Origin: Parapedobacter indicus | GTDB lineage: Bacteria; Bacteroidota; Bacteroidia; Sphingobacteriales; Sphingobacteriaceae | Length of the DNA stretch: 64,000 nt | Direction: 5' to 3' | NCBI RefSeq assembly: GCF_900113765.1 | Contig: NZ_FOQO01000016.1 | Location: 1 to 64,000 of the forward strand | Shown here: positions 45,249 to 54,126 of the stretch, piece after piece | How positions within the stretch are numbered: position 1 is the first letter of the stretch | Layout: each line of letters opens with the position of its first letter | Made by a program: the position numbers and the translations under genes | Notes under the pieces: model-generated | What the model was told of the DNA's origin: nothing | Databases searched by the model: none | Seen by the model: the letters and a program-made list of their open reading frames with translations, nothing else

Positions 45249-46775
45249 ATGATTAGAAAGCTTCTTCAAATTACGTTTAAAAAAGACGGGCAACACAGCC
45301 CTTTGTACCTCCAATTGGAATCTGAAATTATTCAGTTGATTTGTCGAGGCATCTTAAAACCGGGACAAGTGCTTCCGCCTTCACGCGAACTTGCACAAAG
45401 TCTCCGGATTAATCGTAAAACCGTGGTGAAGACCTACGAAGAATTGAACGCGCAAGGTTGGGTGGAGATCCGCGACAGAAGCGGGGTTTACGTTTCCGGC
45501 AACCTGCCCGATACTGCTGCACGTAGGATTAGTCAAAATAGCGAAAAATTGATACGAAGCCGACAACCGGCTTATCCACTGATAAGTCGATCTGCCGATA
45601 TAGCTATACGGACAAGTACAGACGTGGAAATCAATGCGGCGGGAATTCCGGCTCCACTGTATCGAATCGATGATGGTTTTCCTGATCCCAGAATTGCTCC
45701 TATTGAAGAATTGATTCGCGAATACAGAAGATATGGAAAGAGCCATTTGGCAAACCATTTGATGATGTATGGTCCGGAGCATGGTTCGTACCACCTTAGG
45801 GTTGAACTTGCCAATTTCTTAAACAGAACCAGAGGTATGCAGGTTTCTGAAAAAGAAATACTCATCACAAAAGGGACGCAGATGGCAATCTATTTAACCG
45901 CACAAGTGCTGATTCGGCCCGGAGACAGCGTATTTGTGCCGGACCCAGGGTATCATGCAGCAAATCAGGTTTTTAATCTACTGGGGGCCCACCTAACATT
46001 TATCCCTGTCGATAAAGACGGGATGGACATCGATCGGATCGAGCAATTGTGTCTAACGAAGCAAACGCCGAAACTTGTTTATATTATTCCCCATCACCAT
46101 CGACCCACCACGGTTACGCTGTGCGCGGAGCGGCGCATGCGACTGATGAACCTTGCCCATAAATATAGATTTGCAGTGCTCGAAGATGATTATGATTTCG
46201 ATTATCATTTTTCAAGCAACCCGCTGCTGCCTTTAGCAAGCTTGGATAGTGGATCGCATATCATTTATGTCGGATCCTTCTGCAAAAGTATCGCACCCGG
46301 GATCCGAATCGGCTTTATGGTTGCACCTGAAGTGGTCATAAATGAAGCCGCAGCAATCCGTAAATTAATAGACCGTCAGGGTGAACAGTTATTGGAAGAA
46401 TCGTTAGCAGAACTTTTACGTACCGGGGATATCTCGCGGCACTTAAAAAAATCGCATAAACTTTACGAGCAGCGTTTGGAAAACTCCTGCCGATTACTTC
46501 AGGAGCAACTCGGGCCTTATTTAACGTTTGAGCGGCCCAATGGGGGATTGGCCATTTGGGCGAAATACAGGAAAGATATTAGTGCCAAAGCAGTTGCCCG
46601 AAAAGCATCAAAGTTGGGATTAAAGATCAGCGATGGCAGTAATTACTTTTTTCAACCAAATATAATCCAGCCCGACAACTTCATACGCATAGGCTATTGT
46701 TCTTTAGATGAAACTGAAATGGCAGGTGCCATTGATGTATGGAAACAGGCACTTGTCACATTCGGTTTAAAATAA
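45249..46775 (+). CDS. MocR-family regulator (GntR HTH fused to aminotransferase fold)
   Basis: The 508-residue protein has an N-terminal GntR winged helix (about 15-80: GILKPGQVLPPSRELAQSL) and a C-terminal fold-I aminotransferase domain. The PLP features are visible: the Asp of EDDYDFDYHF and the Schiff-base lysine Lys346 in SFCKSIAPGIRIGF. MocR proteins use PLP to sense vitamin B6, amino acids or GABA. No pdx gene is adjacent; the divergent quinone reductase is the likely target, so the physiological role is open. Confidence 0.9.
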   Translation: MIRKLLQITFKKDGQHSPLYLQLESEIIQLICRGILKPGQVLPPSRELAQSLRINRKTVVKTYEELNAQGWVEIRDRSGVYVSGNLPDTAARRISQNSEKLIRSRQPAYPLISRSADIAIRTSTDVEINAAGIPAPLYRIDDGFPDPRIAPIEELIREYRRYGKSHLANHLMMYGPEHGSYHLRVELANFLNRTRGMQVSEKEILITKGTQMAIYLTAQVLIRPGDSVFVPDPGYHAANQVFNLLGAHLTFIPVDKDGMDIDRIEQLCLTKQTPKLVYIIPHHHRPTTVTLCAERRMRLMNLAHKYRFAVLEDDYDFDYHFSSNPLLPLASLDSGSHIIYVGSFCKSIAPGIRIGFMVAPEVVINEAAAIRKLIDRQGEQLLEESLAELLRTGDISRHLKKSHKLYEQRLENSCRLLQEQLGPYLTFERPNGGLAIWAKYRKDISAKAVARKASKLGLKISDGSNYFFQPNIIQPDNFIRIGYCSLDETEMAGAIDVWKQALVTFGLK

Positions 46776-46827
46776 TAATCATTATTGGATAAATTGATGT
46801 TAAAGGCGTCGCCGGGTCTCATCGTGG

Positions 46828-47067
46828 TTATGATTCCAATATAGTCCATCTTGCCTGTAATTGGACATCGATTACGTCATTTTGGTCCAGCCAAGCTCGA
46901 AAATCTTTGGGATCTTCAGGATGATGATTAATAAATTTCTCCATTTCCAAGCATAATGCTAAAGAAGCCTGATGCTCCACTAAAATACTTCTTTAATTCG
47001 TCCGCCGAATACTCAAAACCAAGATATTGATTTGTCAAAACTATAATTTCTTGTCGTGTAAATACTT
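46828..47067 (-). pseudogene. Frameshifted small protein remnant
   Basis: On the minus strand one frame reads KVFTRQEIIVLTNQYLGFEY and SADELKKYF, and then runs to a stop (NGEIY). A second frame supplies HQASLALCLEMEKFINHHPE and DPKDFRAWLDQNDVIDVQLQ to the stop at 46828. Both have protein-like composition and the join gives one continuous helical protein of about 85 residues. The start is missing (TGA before KVF). The family is not known to me. Confidence 0.55.
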
Positions 47068-47076
47068 TTCACCAGA

Positions 47077-47104
47077 GTAACCCAACTTAAAATAGTTGGG
47101 TTAC
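47077..47104. terminator. Perfect 11-bp hairpin
   Basis: GTAACCCAACT-TAAAAT-AGTTGGGTTAC is a perfect stem-loop downstream of the SPW gene (which ends at 47173 on the minus strand), in a place fit for a terminator although no T-run follows. It sits beside the remnant gene. Confidence 0.5.
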
Positions 47105-47172
47105 CATCTTTTGCATTTAGATTTTCTGAAAATTGGGCAACTATTTATTTTCAATTAGATAATGACTACTCT

Positions 47173-47541
47173 TTATCGACCAGTCGAACGACCTTCACTT
47201 GCAGTAACCGCCACAACCAGATATACAACCACTGCATTGATATAATAATACGCCGCATCCAGACCGGCAAAACCAAAAAGAGAAGGTACGAGCATAAATA
47301 GGGTCGCAACCAACAGGTCAAGTGTTAGATGTCCACCGAATGGAATTATTTTAAATGCCCCATAGCGGTAATTTGTTGCCATACTGACGACAATGACAAG
47401 CACGCCTGTAATCACTGATATCCACGGCGCCAACGGATTACTGCTGCCCAGCTGTAATACAAATGGTGAGACAATTAATGCAACCGCAGCAAGGTAGTCA
47501 ACAATGCCATGATTAGTGGGGGAAAGAAATCTTAACTTCAT
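47173..47541 (-). CDS. SPW repeat-like membrane protein
   Basis: The 122-residue protein has four hydrophobic segments. The first begins NHGIVDYLAAVALIVSPFVL and the second APWISVITGVLVIVVSMATN; the Ser-Pro and Trp residues sit as in SPW-repeat proteins. Function unknown. It is 66 bp from dps on the same strand, so it may be part of the same stress transcript. Confidence 0.7.
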   Translation of the reverse strand: MKLRFLSPTNHGIVDYLAAVALIVSPFVLQLGSSNPLAPWISVITGVLVIVVSMATNYRYGAFKIIPFGGHLTLDLLVATLFMLVPSLFGFAGLDAAYYYINAVVVYLVVAVTASEGRSTGR

Positions 47542-47607
47542 GTTTTTTAAATTATAGTGGAAGATTGATAGTTTTCAAAACATCACCTACGTCATCATAC
47601 CTAAGAC

Positions 47608-48081
47608 CTAAATTAAATGCGAACGGAGCATCCAAGCCGTCTTTTCGTGGTATTCGGTCAGGCCAGTTAAATAGTCACTGGTGCCAACGTCCTTCAAACG
47701 CTCCGCTAAGCGGTTAATTTGCGTTCTGATATTGATAGTAATACTTTCGTGGTCGCTCAACAATTCCCTTATGAAACCGGTACTGTCGTTTTTCTCCCTT
47801 GTCTGTTCTGTGAGGTGTGTTAATTGCAGAATCTGTTTTAAGGTGGCGGGAGCATAATGTCCTAAGGTCCTCATCCGTTCTGCAACGTTATCGATGATGT
47901 CAGCGAGCTCAGTATATTGTGATTCGAACATGATATGCATAGCATGGAAGTTCGGTCCCTCAATATTCCAATGTGCATTACGTGTTTTGGTATACAATAC
48001 AAATTCATCCGCAAGGATATGAGAAAGAACTTGACTAATTTCAGCCAGATGTTCTTCACTTATTCCGATATTTGGTTTCAT
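47608..48081 (-). CDS. dps: Dps-family DNA-binding ferritin
   Basis: The 157-residue four-helix ferritin-like protein has the Dps ferroxidase ligands in NAHWNIEGPNFHAMH (His) and ADIIDNVAERM (Asp, Glu). Dps dodecamers oxidise iron with hydrogen peroxide and coat DNA. No long Lys-rich tail is seen, so DNA binding may be weak. The upstream region holds a Crp/Fnr-type box and a -7 element 34 bp from it, with a leader of about 23 nt. Confidence 0.93.
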   Translation of the reverse strand: MKPNIGISEEHLAEISQVLSHILADEFVLYTKTRNAHWNIEGPNFHAMHIMFESQYTELADIIDNVAERMRTLGHYAPATLKQILQLTHLTEQTREKNDSTGFIRELLSDHESITINIRTQINRLAERLKDVGTSDYLTGLTEYHEKTAWMLRSHLI

Positions 48082-48110
48082 AAGAAAAAATTAAAATTCA
48101 TTACTTTACG

Positions 48111-48155
48111 CAAAACTATGTTCCCTCAGGCGTATACCCAATGACATTTATCACA
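48111..48155 (-). promoter_or_regulatory. Crp/Fnr-type box and promoter of dps
   Basis: The minus strand reads TGTGATAAATGTCA (48155-48142, core TGA-N6-TCA) and then TAGTTTTG (48118-48111), an exact -7 box. The centre-to-centre distance is 34 bp, close to an activator site at about -41 from the start of transcription. Confidence 0.7.
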
Positions 48156-48176
48156 ATATCATTTCCTTATTAAACG

Positions 48177-48668
48177 CTATTTCGTAGAATGCCCTCGTTC
48201 TACCTTGATGTCCTGCAAAATGGTGATGATTTTATCCAGTTTATCAGTTTCAATCCTACTAAGTCTTACCTGCAATTCTTCGATTTCCTCTTTTGCTTCA
48301 AGGTTGGTCCTGTAGTCATCATATGCCTGAATCCTGTCTCGCGCACTCTGACGATTTTGAGCCATCATAATGATAGGTGCAGCGTATGCTGATTGTACCG
48401 AAAAAAGTAGATTAAGAAGAACGAACGGAAAAGGGTCCCAATGCGAGAAAAATGCGATTAAATTAATTCCAGCCCACGTTAGAACGGCTGCAGTCTGAAT
48501 AATAATAAACTTCCATGAGCCCAGGACGTTTGTCACTTTATCTGCGATGCGATCCCCTGGACTGCAATCGGATTCATGTTGTTCGTGCCATGTTTTACTA
48601 CTTTTCATTAAACGTATTGCAAGCTTTGGTATATGATAAAAATTTTCTGTGTTGATGTCGGAAAGCAC
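48177..48668 (-). CDS. DUF1003 membrane protein
   Basis: The 163-residue protein has two transmembrane helices (SWKFIIIQTAAVLTWAGINL and PFVLLNLLFSVQSAYAAPII), the MMAQNRQSARDR motif of DUF1003, and a C-terminal coiled coil (EAKEEIEELQVRLSRIETDK). Function unknown; the family is widespread with stress genes. A Crp/Fnr-type box lies 67 bp upstream of the start. Confidence 0.9.
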   Translation of the reverse strand: MLSDINTENFYHIPKLAIRLMKSSKTWHEQHESDCSPGDRIADKVTNVLGSWKFIIIQTAAVLTWAGINLIAFFSHWDPFPFVLLNLLFSVQSAYAAPIIMMAQNRQSARDRIQAYDDYRTNLEAKEEIEELQVRLSRIETDKLDKIITILQDIKVERGHSTK

Positions 48669-48699
48669 CTGATCCTAACATGATGTTCCTCGCTTAATT

Positions 48700-48748
48700 C
48701 AAATAAAATTATGTTCGTCTTAGAACTTGTACAATGACATTTATCACA
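48700..48748 (-). promoter_or_regulatory. Crp/Fnr-type box and promoter of the DUF1003 gene
   Basis: The minus strand reads TGTGATAAATGTCA (48748-48735), the same 14-mer as before dps. A near-consensus -7 (TTTATTTG, 48707-48700) lies downstream at a centre distance of 38 bp. The leader would be about 30 nt. Confidence 0.65.
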
Positions 48749-48774
48749 ATAGATACGTAGTCTTCAACATCGTC

Positions 48775-49362
48775 CTACTGGTTAACGTTGTAAATTCCAA
48801 GTGATTTAATCTTTTGCTGTAACACACATATCAGATTTTCCTTAAACCACTCGTTTTTCCTTTGCCATATATTGTTCCGGGGAGATGGGTGTGGCAAGGG
48901 GATAAAATTTGGCAAGTATGCTTCATAATTCTTCACCGTTTCTGTTAAGGTCTCTTTAGCACTGTTTTTCAAGTAGTATTTCTGGGCATATTGTCCAATT
49001 AGTAAGGTCAGTTTTATCCCTGTCATTGATTTTAAAACCTGCTGATGCCATAAGGGCGCACATTCCGGTCTTGGGGGCAGGTCGCCTGATTTTCCGGTAC
49101 CCGGAAAACAAAAGCCCATCGGCATGAGGGCAAAGACCTTGTCATTATAAAATGTTTGCTTATCTACTCCCAGCCATTCCCTTAAATTATTACCGCTGGC
49201 ATCATCCCACGGAATGCCGCTGTCCTGAACCTTTTGACCTGGAGCCTGACCTATTATTACGATTTTTGAAACACTGCTCGCTTGAATGATCGGTCGAGGA
49301 AGGTTAGGTAAAAACTTTTGGCAAACCGTACAATTTCTAATTTCTGAAAGTATTTTGTCCAT
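48775..49362 (-). CDS. Uracil-DNA glycosylase-family protein
   Basis: The 195-residue protein has UDG-superfamily motif 1 as IGQAPGQKVQDSGIPWDD (the GQAPG signature) and motif 2 as PLPHPSPRN. The N-terminal pair CTVC is the only Cys motif, so the four-cysteine Fe-S set of family 4 is not evident. The GxAPG motif and the HPS segment suggest a family 4/5-like or divergent enzyme removing uracil or related lesions. The sequence is more AT-rich than xthA. It is monocistronic, minus strand. Confidence 0.82.
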   Translation of the reverse strand: MDKILSEIRNCTVCQKFLPNLPRPIIQASSVSKIVIIGQAPGQKVQDSGIPWDDASGNNLREWLGVDKQTFYNDKVFALMPMGFCFPGTGKSGDLPPRPECAPLWHQQVLKSMTGIKLTLLIGQYAQKYYLKNSAKETLTETVKNYEAYLPNFIPLPHPSPRNNIWQRKNEWFKENLICVLQQKIKSLGIYNVNQ

Positions 49363-49421
49363 TTGATATATATATAAAGCATAGCCTTCAAGTGTTTTCT
49401 TTTGCCTGTATAGAAACTATG

Positions 49422-50210
49422 CTACATGGAACGATGATTCTTGGTCCGCTTTCTCAGGACTTCAAAATTATCGGCAGCAATTTGATCGATTTTTTTGGGC
49501 TCTAAAAAATTCAACTTTACTTGTTCTTCCATTTTCTCGCCACCTATGATTACATTAATCTGTTCCTGAATTAAACCCGCAACAGTCGCTTTTGCTACGT
49601 CTTCAGGGCTATCCATTTTGTCTACTACTGCTGTCTTCATCATACCCGTATCAGTTGCTGACGGATAGACCGTCATAACATGTATAGGATATTGATAAAG
49701 TTCCCTTCTCATAGCATCGGAGAACTGTGCCACCGCAGCCTTAGTTGCAGCGTATACACTATAAAATGGCATAGCGATGTATCCGTATCCCGAGGATATA
49801 TTGACGATTGCTCCTTCGTCGCTTTTCTGTAAAAGGCTGGTTAATTTCTTTGTCAATAGCACAAGTCCTGTGAAATTGATATTTACCTGACCAATAATAT
49901 CTTCATCGCTTTGCTCGGTCAACAAACCGGCGCTGACAACACCCGCACTATTAATTAATATGTCCAGCATTCCCCATTCTTGTGATATCGCTGACACCAC
50001 GTTGTTTATGTCTTCAGTAACTGAGAGGTCAGCTTGTATAGTAACGAGGTCAGCTGATTTCAACTCAGCTTTTAACATCTCTAAGGGCTCCTTCTTTCTG
50101 CCTACAACGGCTATATCCCTTACGCCATGCTGGATGAGTTCTTTGGCAATTGCTTTGCCTATTCCAGCGCTGCCACCGGTAATTAATACCTTTTTGTTTT
50201 TTAGTTCCAT
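49422..50210 (-). CDS. Short-chain dehydrogenase/reductase
   Basis: The frame opens at 50309, but the fold begins MELKNKKVLITGGSAGIGKA, so 50210 is used (262 residues). Classical SDR motifs are present: TGGSAGIGKA, NSAG in DILINSAGVV, NISSG and VYAATKAA. The C-terminal 60 residues (INVIIGGEKMEEQVKLNFLE) are charged and extend the domain. It is 20 bp from the AhpD-like gene and co-directional, so they probably act together. DltE-like proteins have this form; the substrate is unknown. Confidence 0.87.
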   Translation of the reverse strand: MELKNKKVLITGGSAGIGKAIAKELIQHGVRDIAVVGRKKEPLEMLKAELKSADLVTIQADLSVTEDINNVVSAISQEWGMLDILINSAGVVSAGLLTEQSDEDIIGQVNINFTGLVLLTKKLTSLLQKSDEGAIVNISSGYGYIAMPFYSVYAATKAAVAQFSDAMRRELYQYPIHVMTVYPSATDTGMMKTAVVDKMDSPEDVAKATVAGLIQEQINVIIGGEKMEEQVKLNFLEPKKIDQIAADNFEVLRKRTKNHRSM

Positions 50211-50229
50211 AATATCTTTAATACACCTG

Positions 50230-50769
50230 CTAATTGATACGCTTTGCCAATGGAAATTCATTTGGTACCTGAGTAACAGCGTGCAGTATGTTACTGATAG
50301 TCCGGTCACCGATGTGAACGATCAAATCAATGAGATTTTCTTTTGTATAACCGGCTTCAAAAAAGGCAGCTACCAAGGTGCCATCGCCCGGATTCCTTTT
50401 TTCCGAAAGTTGTTTGGCGAGCTTTACCAGTGCATCCAGTTTTTTGTCAAAACCCGCACTTCCACCTCTGATCTCAAGGGTCTGTTCTTCGGTAAAACCG
50501 TTTAGTTTCGCAACCATCGTATGGGCACTTAGGCAATACACACAATTATTCACTTCGCTCACCACCAATGTCGCCGCCTCTGCTTCTTTCCGGGTTAGGG
50601 AAGTCTTGCTGTTTTCAAGGTTCATATAGGCTTCCAATGCGTTTTCAGAATAAGCCAATGTGGAATAGAGGTTGGGAACAGCCCCCATTGCTTTTTTTAG
50701 CTGGTCGAATATTTGCTGGTTTTTTGAAGAGACTTCTTCTCTTTTCAGGATTTCGAATGTTTTTTCCAT
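50230..50769 (-). CDS. Carboxymuconolactone decarboxylase-family/AhpD-like protein
   Basis: The 179-residue protein has the AhpD-like core CVYCLSAHTMVAKLNGF: a redox-active CxxC plus His, the peroxidase or disulfide-type active site. The motif begins VVSEVNNCVYC. The chain length fits the peroxidase-related branch rather than the gamma-carboxymuconolactone decarboxylase itself. It is upstream of an SDR with close spacing, so they are co-transcribed. It probably works as a thiol-dependent peroxidase or reducing adaptor. Confidence 0.88.
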   Translation of the reverse strand: MEKTFEILKREEVSSKNQQIFDQLKKAMGAVPNLYSTLAYSENALEAYMNLENSKTSLTRKEAEAATLVVSEVNNCVYCLSAHTMVAKLNGFTEEQTLEIRGGSAGFDKKLDALVKLAKQLSEKRNPGDGTLVAAFFEAGYTKENLIDLIVHIGDRTISNILHAVTQVPNEFPLAKRIN

Positions 50770-50931
50770 TTTACTTTTTCGTTTTTAAAATTATTTATCA
50801 ATTGAAAAATGATATCACAAAGGTAGGTCGGGATATAGCTTGTCGAAGTGTCAGTTTTTCCCCTTATGTGGTTCAAACTTCCCGAAATACTTTGCAATAA
50901 GAGGCCGTACTTTCGAAGGAAAGTTCTTCTC

Positions 50932-51207
50932 TTATTGATTATCGATGTATTCACCTAAAGCAATGGCCAGTTTTTCAAAAACTTCATCCTCCACCTGCCC
51001 ATCACGTTGTTCCCAAGCATCGGCACCTTCACCATTTTTCACCATCGTCGTGAAATGTTCGTTGTTTGATACGACAATAAAAACGTCGTTACAGGGAATA
51101 AACAAGAGATTATAATAGTCGCCGACATCAAAAAGATCCAACTCTAAATGAAATGCTTCTTGTGGCATTTGAGGTTCGTAAAGGTCGAATTCGTCTTCGT
51201 TAATCAT
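50932..51207 (-). CDS. Hypothetical acidic protein
   Basis: The 91-residue soluble acidic protein starts MINEDEFDLYEPQMPQEAFH, with two beta-strands (YYNLLFIPCNDVFIVVS) and a C-terminal helix. No motif is recognised. It sits between the AhpD-like and DUF1905 genes on the same strand, in what may be a loose stress operon. Confidence 0.6.
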   Translation of the reverse strand: MINEDEFDLYEPQMPQEAFHLELDLFDVGDYYNLLFIPCNDVFIVVSNNEHFTTMVKNGEGADAWEQRDGQVEDEVFEKLAIALGEYIDNQ

Positions 51208-51292
51208 GATAAAAATATGTTGGTTTAAAATTAAAATCGCTACAGTTAAAATAGCAATGGACTTATTTCCTTAAGCATGTAGGCAAAATCTA

Positions 51293-51598
51293 TCATGAAA
51301 TATCGCAGGTCGGTCCGGTGTCAAGCCGCTCCAGGATACTAATGCTCACCTGGTCGCCAACTTCCTTCTCAATTAGCTCCAAAAAATTGCCTTTAAGCGG
51401 TAGTTTATGATTGCCGTCACCCAGGGGCATGAACGAACCCTCGAATACTTCCCCTTCGGCTGACGCGCGAACTTTAACACGAGCCCGGGTACCAAAGAAG
51501 CTTGCAGACTCTGGCCAAATAACATAAGTCCAACCACGCTTTTCAGTGCTTTTTTGAAGGATTGCTGTGAAACGGGCCAGCGAGTAATTTGGATTCAT
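51293..51598 (-). CDS. DUF1905 domain protein
   Basis: The 101 residues carry the DUF1905 beta-barrel signature: GWTYVIWPESASFFGTRARV, then VFEGSFMPLGDGNHKLPL and GDQVSISILERL. Function unknown; often fused to a YdeI/bacteriocin-protection domain, which is absent here. It lies 30 bp downstream of the second AhpD-like gene. Confidence 0.85.
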   Translation of the reverse strand: MNPNYSLARFTAILQKSTEKRGWTYVIWPESASFFGTRARVKVRASAEGEVFEGSFMPLGDGNHKLPLKGNFLELIEKEVGDQVSISILERLDTGPTCDIS

Positions 51599-51628
51599 GG
51601 GTACAAAATTTAAACTATTACAATTGCG

Positions 51629-52093
51629 TTATTCAAAATATGGTATCTCACCCTGAGCCAGTTTTAAGCGCGTCCATACATTCATATTGATGACCACTGC
51701 CGCGATCTCTGCGATTTCTACTTCATTAAAATATTGGGTCATTGCGTGGTGAAATCTCTGAAAGCCAACTTTTTTTCCGTCAGTCAGTGCATCACAATAT
51801 GCCAGTGCTGCTTTTTCTTTTATGGTAAAGAGTTCGCTATTATACCAGGATGAGATATTGTCAACTTTTTCTTCCCCAATACCGATTTCCCTCGCGGTTT
51901 TAGCATGAAGTATAACACAATAAGCGCATTCATTTTTTTGTGCGACCCTTAGGCGAATGAGTTGGGCTAACTTACTGTCTGTTTTTAGGTTTTTTGCCGT
52001 ATAGCCAAAAGCTTCTGCCATTTGTTTAGCTATGTCCAAAAATGGTGTGCTTTCCGGATTAAAACGTGTGTTTTTAAATTTCACTGAACTCAT
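51629..52093 (-). CDS. Carboxymuconolactone decarboxylase-family/AhpD-like protein
   Basis: The 154-residue protein has the redox site CAYCVILHAKTAREIG (CxxC, His) in the AhpD fold, preceded by LIRLRVAQKNE. It matches the alkylhydroperoxidase AhpD-core domain proteins used against peroxides. It follows the 199-residue paralogue gene by only 3 bp and is thus in one operon with it. It shares only the core with the protein at 50230. Confidence 0.87.
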   Translation of the reverse strand: MSSVKFKNTRFNPESTPFLDIAKQMAEAFGYTAKNLKTDSKLAQLIRLRVAQKNECAYCVILHAKTAREIGIGEEKVDNISSWYNSELFTIKEKAALAYCDALTDGKKVGFQRFHHAMTQYFNEVEIAEIAAVVINMNVWTRLKLAQGEIPYFE

Positions 52094-52096
52094 GTT

Positions 52097-52696
52097 TTAA
52101 ATTTTTTTAGACGAAGGATCTATTTTATTATCGGAATTTGACGGTTCCTTAAAATAAACTGTTTCCAATCTTTCATCGCGTAGAATGCTGGTGACTAACC
52201 ATACATATTCCTTTAGTTTAGTGTCATATCCCAGCATGGAAAAACTTTGTCCAAACGGACAGGCCGGAAAATCAGGAAAATCCTTTCTCAGCACATAGCG
52301 GTGAGGATTTTCATTGAATTTTGATTTGTGAACTTTTGGCAGTATGCCGAACTTCAAGTCTGAATTACTGTCTTCAAGGGTCAACAGTGTTGTTTCTGCT
52401 GACCGGATTTTATGGATGACAAAGTTATCCTCCAATGAGGATAAAGTATTGAACGCATCGATTAGGATGCCCTTTATCCCTTTTTTCGGGATGGAAATTC
52501 CATAAACAAGGGAAGAATCTTCAGCAGTATCTGAACTTTCAAGACGATAGGCATGATCTATTTCGAATTGATCGGCATTATACTTAACAGACTTCTCTAC
52601 CCAAAGTAATTTTTCGTCCTTGATCCTGAATTCTTCCGTGTATCCCTGCTCATCCAGTTCATATACAACTTCCACAATATTGTTCTTTCCTTTCAT
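52097..52696 (-). CDS. Two-domain uncharacterised protein (paralogue of 54585 gene)
   Basis: The 199-residue protein has two visible parts. Residues about 8-90 (ELDEQGYTEEFRIKDEKL, DHAYRLESSDTAEDSSLVYG, KGIKGILIDAF) match the 100-residue protein at 52768. Residues about 130-185 (FPDFPACPFGQSFSMLGYDT, KEYVWLVTSILRDERL) match strongly the protein at 54585. No known fold or signal peptide is recognised. It is in an operon with an AhpD-like gene, the nearest clue to a redox-stress role. Confidence 0.72.
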   Translation of the reverse strand: MKGKNNIVEVVYELDEQGYTEEFRIKDEKLLWVEKSVKYNADQFEIDHAYRLESSDTAEDSSLVYGISIPKKGIKGILIDAFNTLSSLEDNFVIHKIRSAETTLLTLEDSNSDLKFGILPKVHKSKFNENPHRYVLRKDFPDFPACPFGQSFSMLGYDTKLKEYVWLVTSILRDERLETVYFKEPSNSDNKIDPSSKKI

Positions 52697-52767
52697 AGTG
52701 TCTTTTGATTTTACGTTAAATAAGAATTAAACACGGTACAACGGTAGCTAAGACCGAACATTCCGCT

Positions 52768-53070
52768 TTAATGTGTTTTTAATTTTTGCACCATCTCGGC
52801 TGTTAATGGATCAGAATACAAACCATAGGCATCAACTAAGACACCTTGATGTCCGGATTTAGTCTTTAGCGCATAAACAATCGATTCATCTCCCGGGTCT
52901 GTATTTCCCTCGAACCGATAGAATGCTACGATTTCGAAGTCTTCGGGTTTAAAAGATTTGCCAAGGGCCTTACAATAGACACTATCGCTTTGCATGTTGA
53001 AATCTATTGTATAACCTCTTTTATTTAGGCCGTCTAATGCTTCTGAAAGTGTATCATAGGAATTCATCAT
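52768..53070 (-). CDS. Small single-domain protein, often misnamed PRPP synthetase
   Basis: The 100-residue protein (MNSYDTLSEALDGLNKRGYT) is the single-domain form of the family at 52097 and 54585: GYTIDF, then YRFEGNTDPGDESIVYALKT and GVLVDAYGLYSD. Databases often call relatives phosphoribosylpyrophosphate synthetase, but no PRPP-binding loop is present and the length is far too short. Function unknown. Confidence 0.72.
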   Translation of the reverse strand: MMNSYDTLSEALDGLNKRGYTIDFNMQSDSVYCKALGKSFKPEDFEIVAFYRFEGNTDPGDESIVYALKTKSGHQGVLVDAYGLYSDPLTAEMVQKLKTH

Positions 53071-53087
53071 CTATTTTACTTTGCATG

Positions 53088-53531
53088 TTAATTTACGACC
53101 TCGATGGTGAATTTTTTATTGTTGAATTCAAATGTATCACCTGCCTTTTTTCCCGCTAATTGCCTATAAATAGGTGCATTTACCGAAATGCCCATAAAAT
53201 GTCTACCATCAATTGTAAAGGGTGATTTTGGTACTGCAATGATCATACAACGGCCATTCACGCTTACTATGGCGCCCGGTTTCACTACCTCTGTGGCTTC
53301 GAATGAAATGTTGTTAAGCGCTTCTAAATGTTCAATATGGACATGGGCCTGATGTTCCAATTGATCCGAAACTTCAATACTTTGCCGATGGTGTGACTGA
53401 TCATCTTGATCTACGATTTCCTCCCTGTCAAGAAGATTCCCCATTAAGAAATCTTCATATTTCATTTCCGCTTCATCTATATGATGTCGTTCTAATTTAA
53501 TCAGTGCTTGTTTAATTGCGTTTTTATCCAT
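53088..53531 (-). CDS. GreA/GreB-like transcript cleavage factor family protein
   Basis: The 147-residue protein shows the C-terminal Gre domain: EVVKPGAIVSVNGRCMIIAV and FMGISVNAPIYRQLAGKKAG followed by DTFEFNNKKFTIEV. The N-terminal coiled coil is shorter and His-rich (DDQSHHRQSIEVSDQLEHQ), unlike true GreA, and the acidic tip that enters RNA polymerase is not clear. It may be a Rnk/Gre-like regulator binding polymerase. It is 17 bp upstream of the 100-residue gene. Confidence 0.75.
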   Translation of the reverse strand: MDKNAIKQALIKLERHHIDEAEMKYEDFLMGNLLDREEIVDQDDQSHHRQSIEVSDQLEHQAHVHIEHLEALNNISFEATEVVKPGAIVSVNGRCMIIAVPKSPFTIDGRHFMGISVNAPIYRQLAGKKAGDTFEFNNKKFTIEVVN

Positions 53532-53661
53532 TTTTTCAAATTGTTTTTGTTATGTGCTTTGAGGATGCATCGTTAGTCGAGCACCCATTCAGTTCAGTGC
53601 GATACTATCGATGATCGCTGCGATCAATTGGGCAGTTCTTACCCTTCTATAGAATACGTAC

Positions 53662-54084
53662 TTAATTTTTTGGTTTTACTTCGGGTTCAAGGACGGCTAA
53701 CAACAGGCTGGCGAAACTGACAACGAAAACCGAATAATTGAATGGTGATCGATATCCGGTAAAGAGCAGCATACTCATGGCAAATATCAAGGTAAGCACA
53801 AAGCTACCATAAGCCGCAAACCTGATCTTATAACCGATAATAAGCAGAACGCCAAATAACGCTTCGCCGATAGTTGCGATTAAGCCAAAGAAGGATGCCA
53901 TTTTCGCAGGAAGGTAGGGCATCAATGTATTTGTATAGGCCACAAAATTGGCCCAATTTCCCCATGATACATTGGCGCTGTCCGGTGCACCCAAAAAACC
54001 AATACGATCCAATACCGGAAGTATAAAGCCCACCCCTAATGCGAATCGTAATAGTATCTGTGCTGTTGGAGACATCTTTTTCAT
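53662..54084 (-). CDS. DoxX-family membrane protein
   Basis: The 140-residue protein has four membrane helices and the DoxX pattern: ILLRFALGVGFILPVLDRIG, FFGLIATIGEALFGVLLIIG and YSVFVVSFASLLLAVLEP. DoxX relatives act with thiol or quinone oxidoreductases at the membrane. The gene has a long upstream region (500 bp) with a Crp/Fnr-type box 204 bp away and a large hairpin in its likely leader. Confidence 0.85.
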   Translation of the reverse strand: MKKMSPTAQILLRFALGVGFILPVLDRIGFLGAPDSANVSWGNWANFVAYTNTLMPYLPAKMASFFGLIATIGEALFGVLLIIGYKIRFAAYGSFVLTLIFAMSMLLFTGYRSPFNYSVFVVSFASLLLAVLEPEVKPKN

Positions 54085-54126
54085 CTGTTTATTTTTTGTT
54101 TTTAGCTGTCAGATGGAGCCTTTGAC

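Noticed and set aside
52768..53070. Phosphoribosylpyrophosphate synthetase label for the 100-residue protein
   Set aside because: A common database name, but the PRPP-binding loop and about two thirds of the enzyme are absent.
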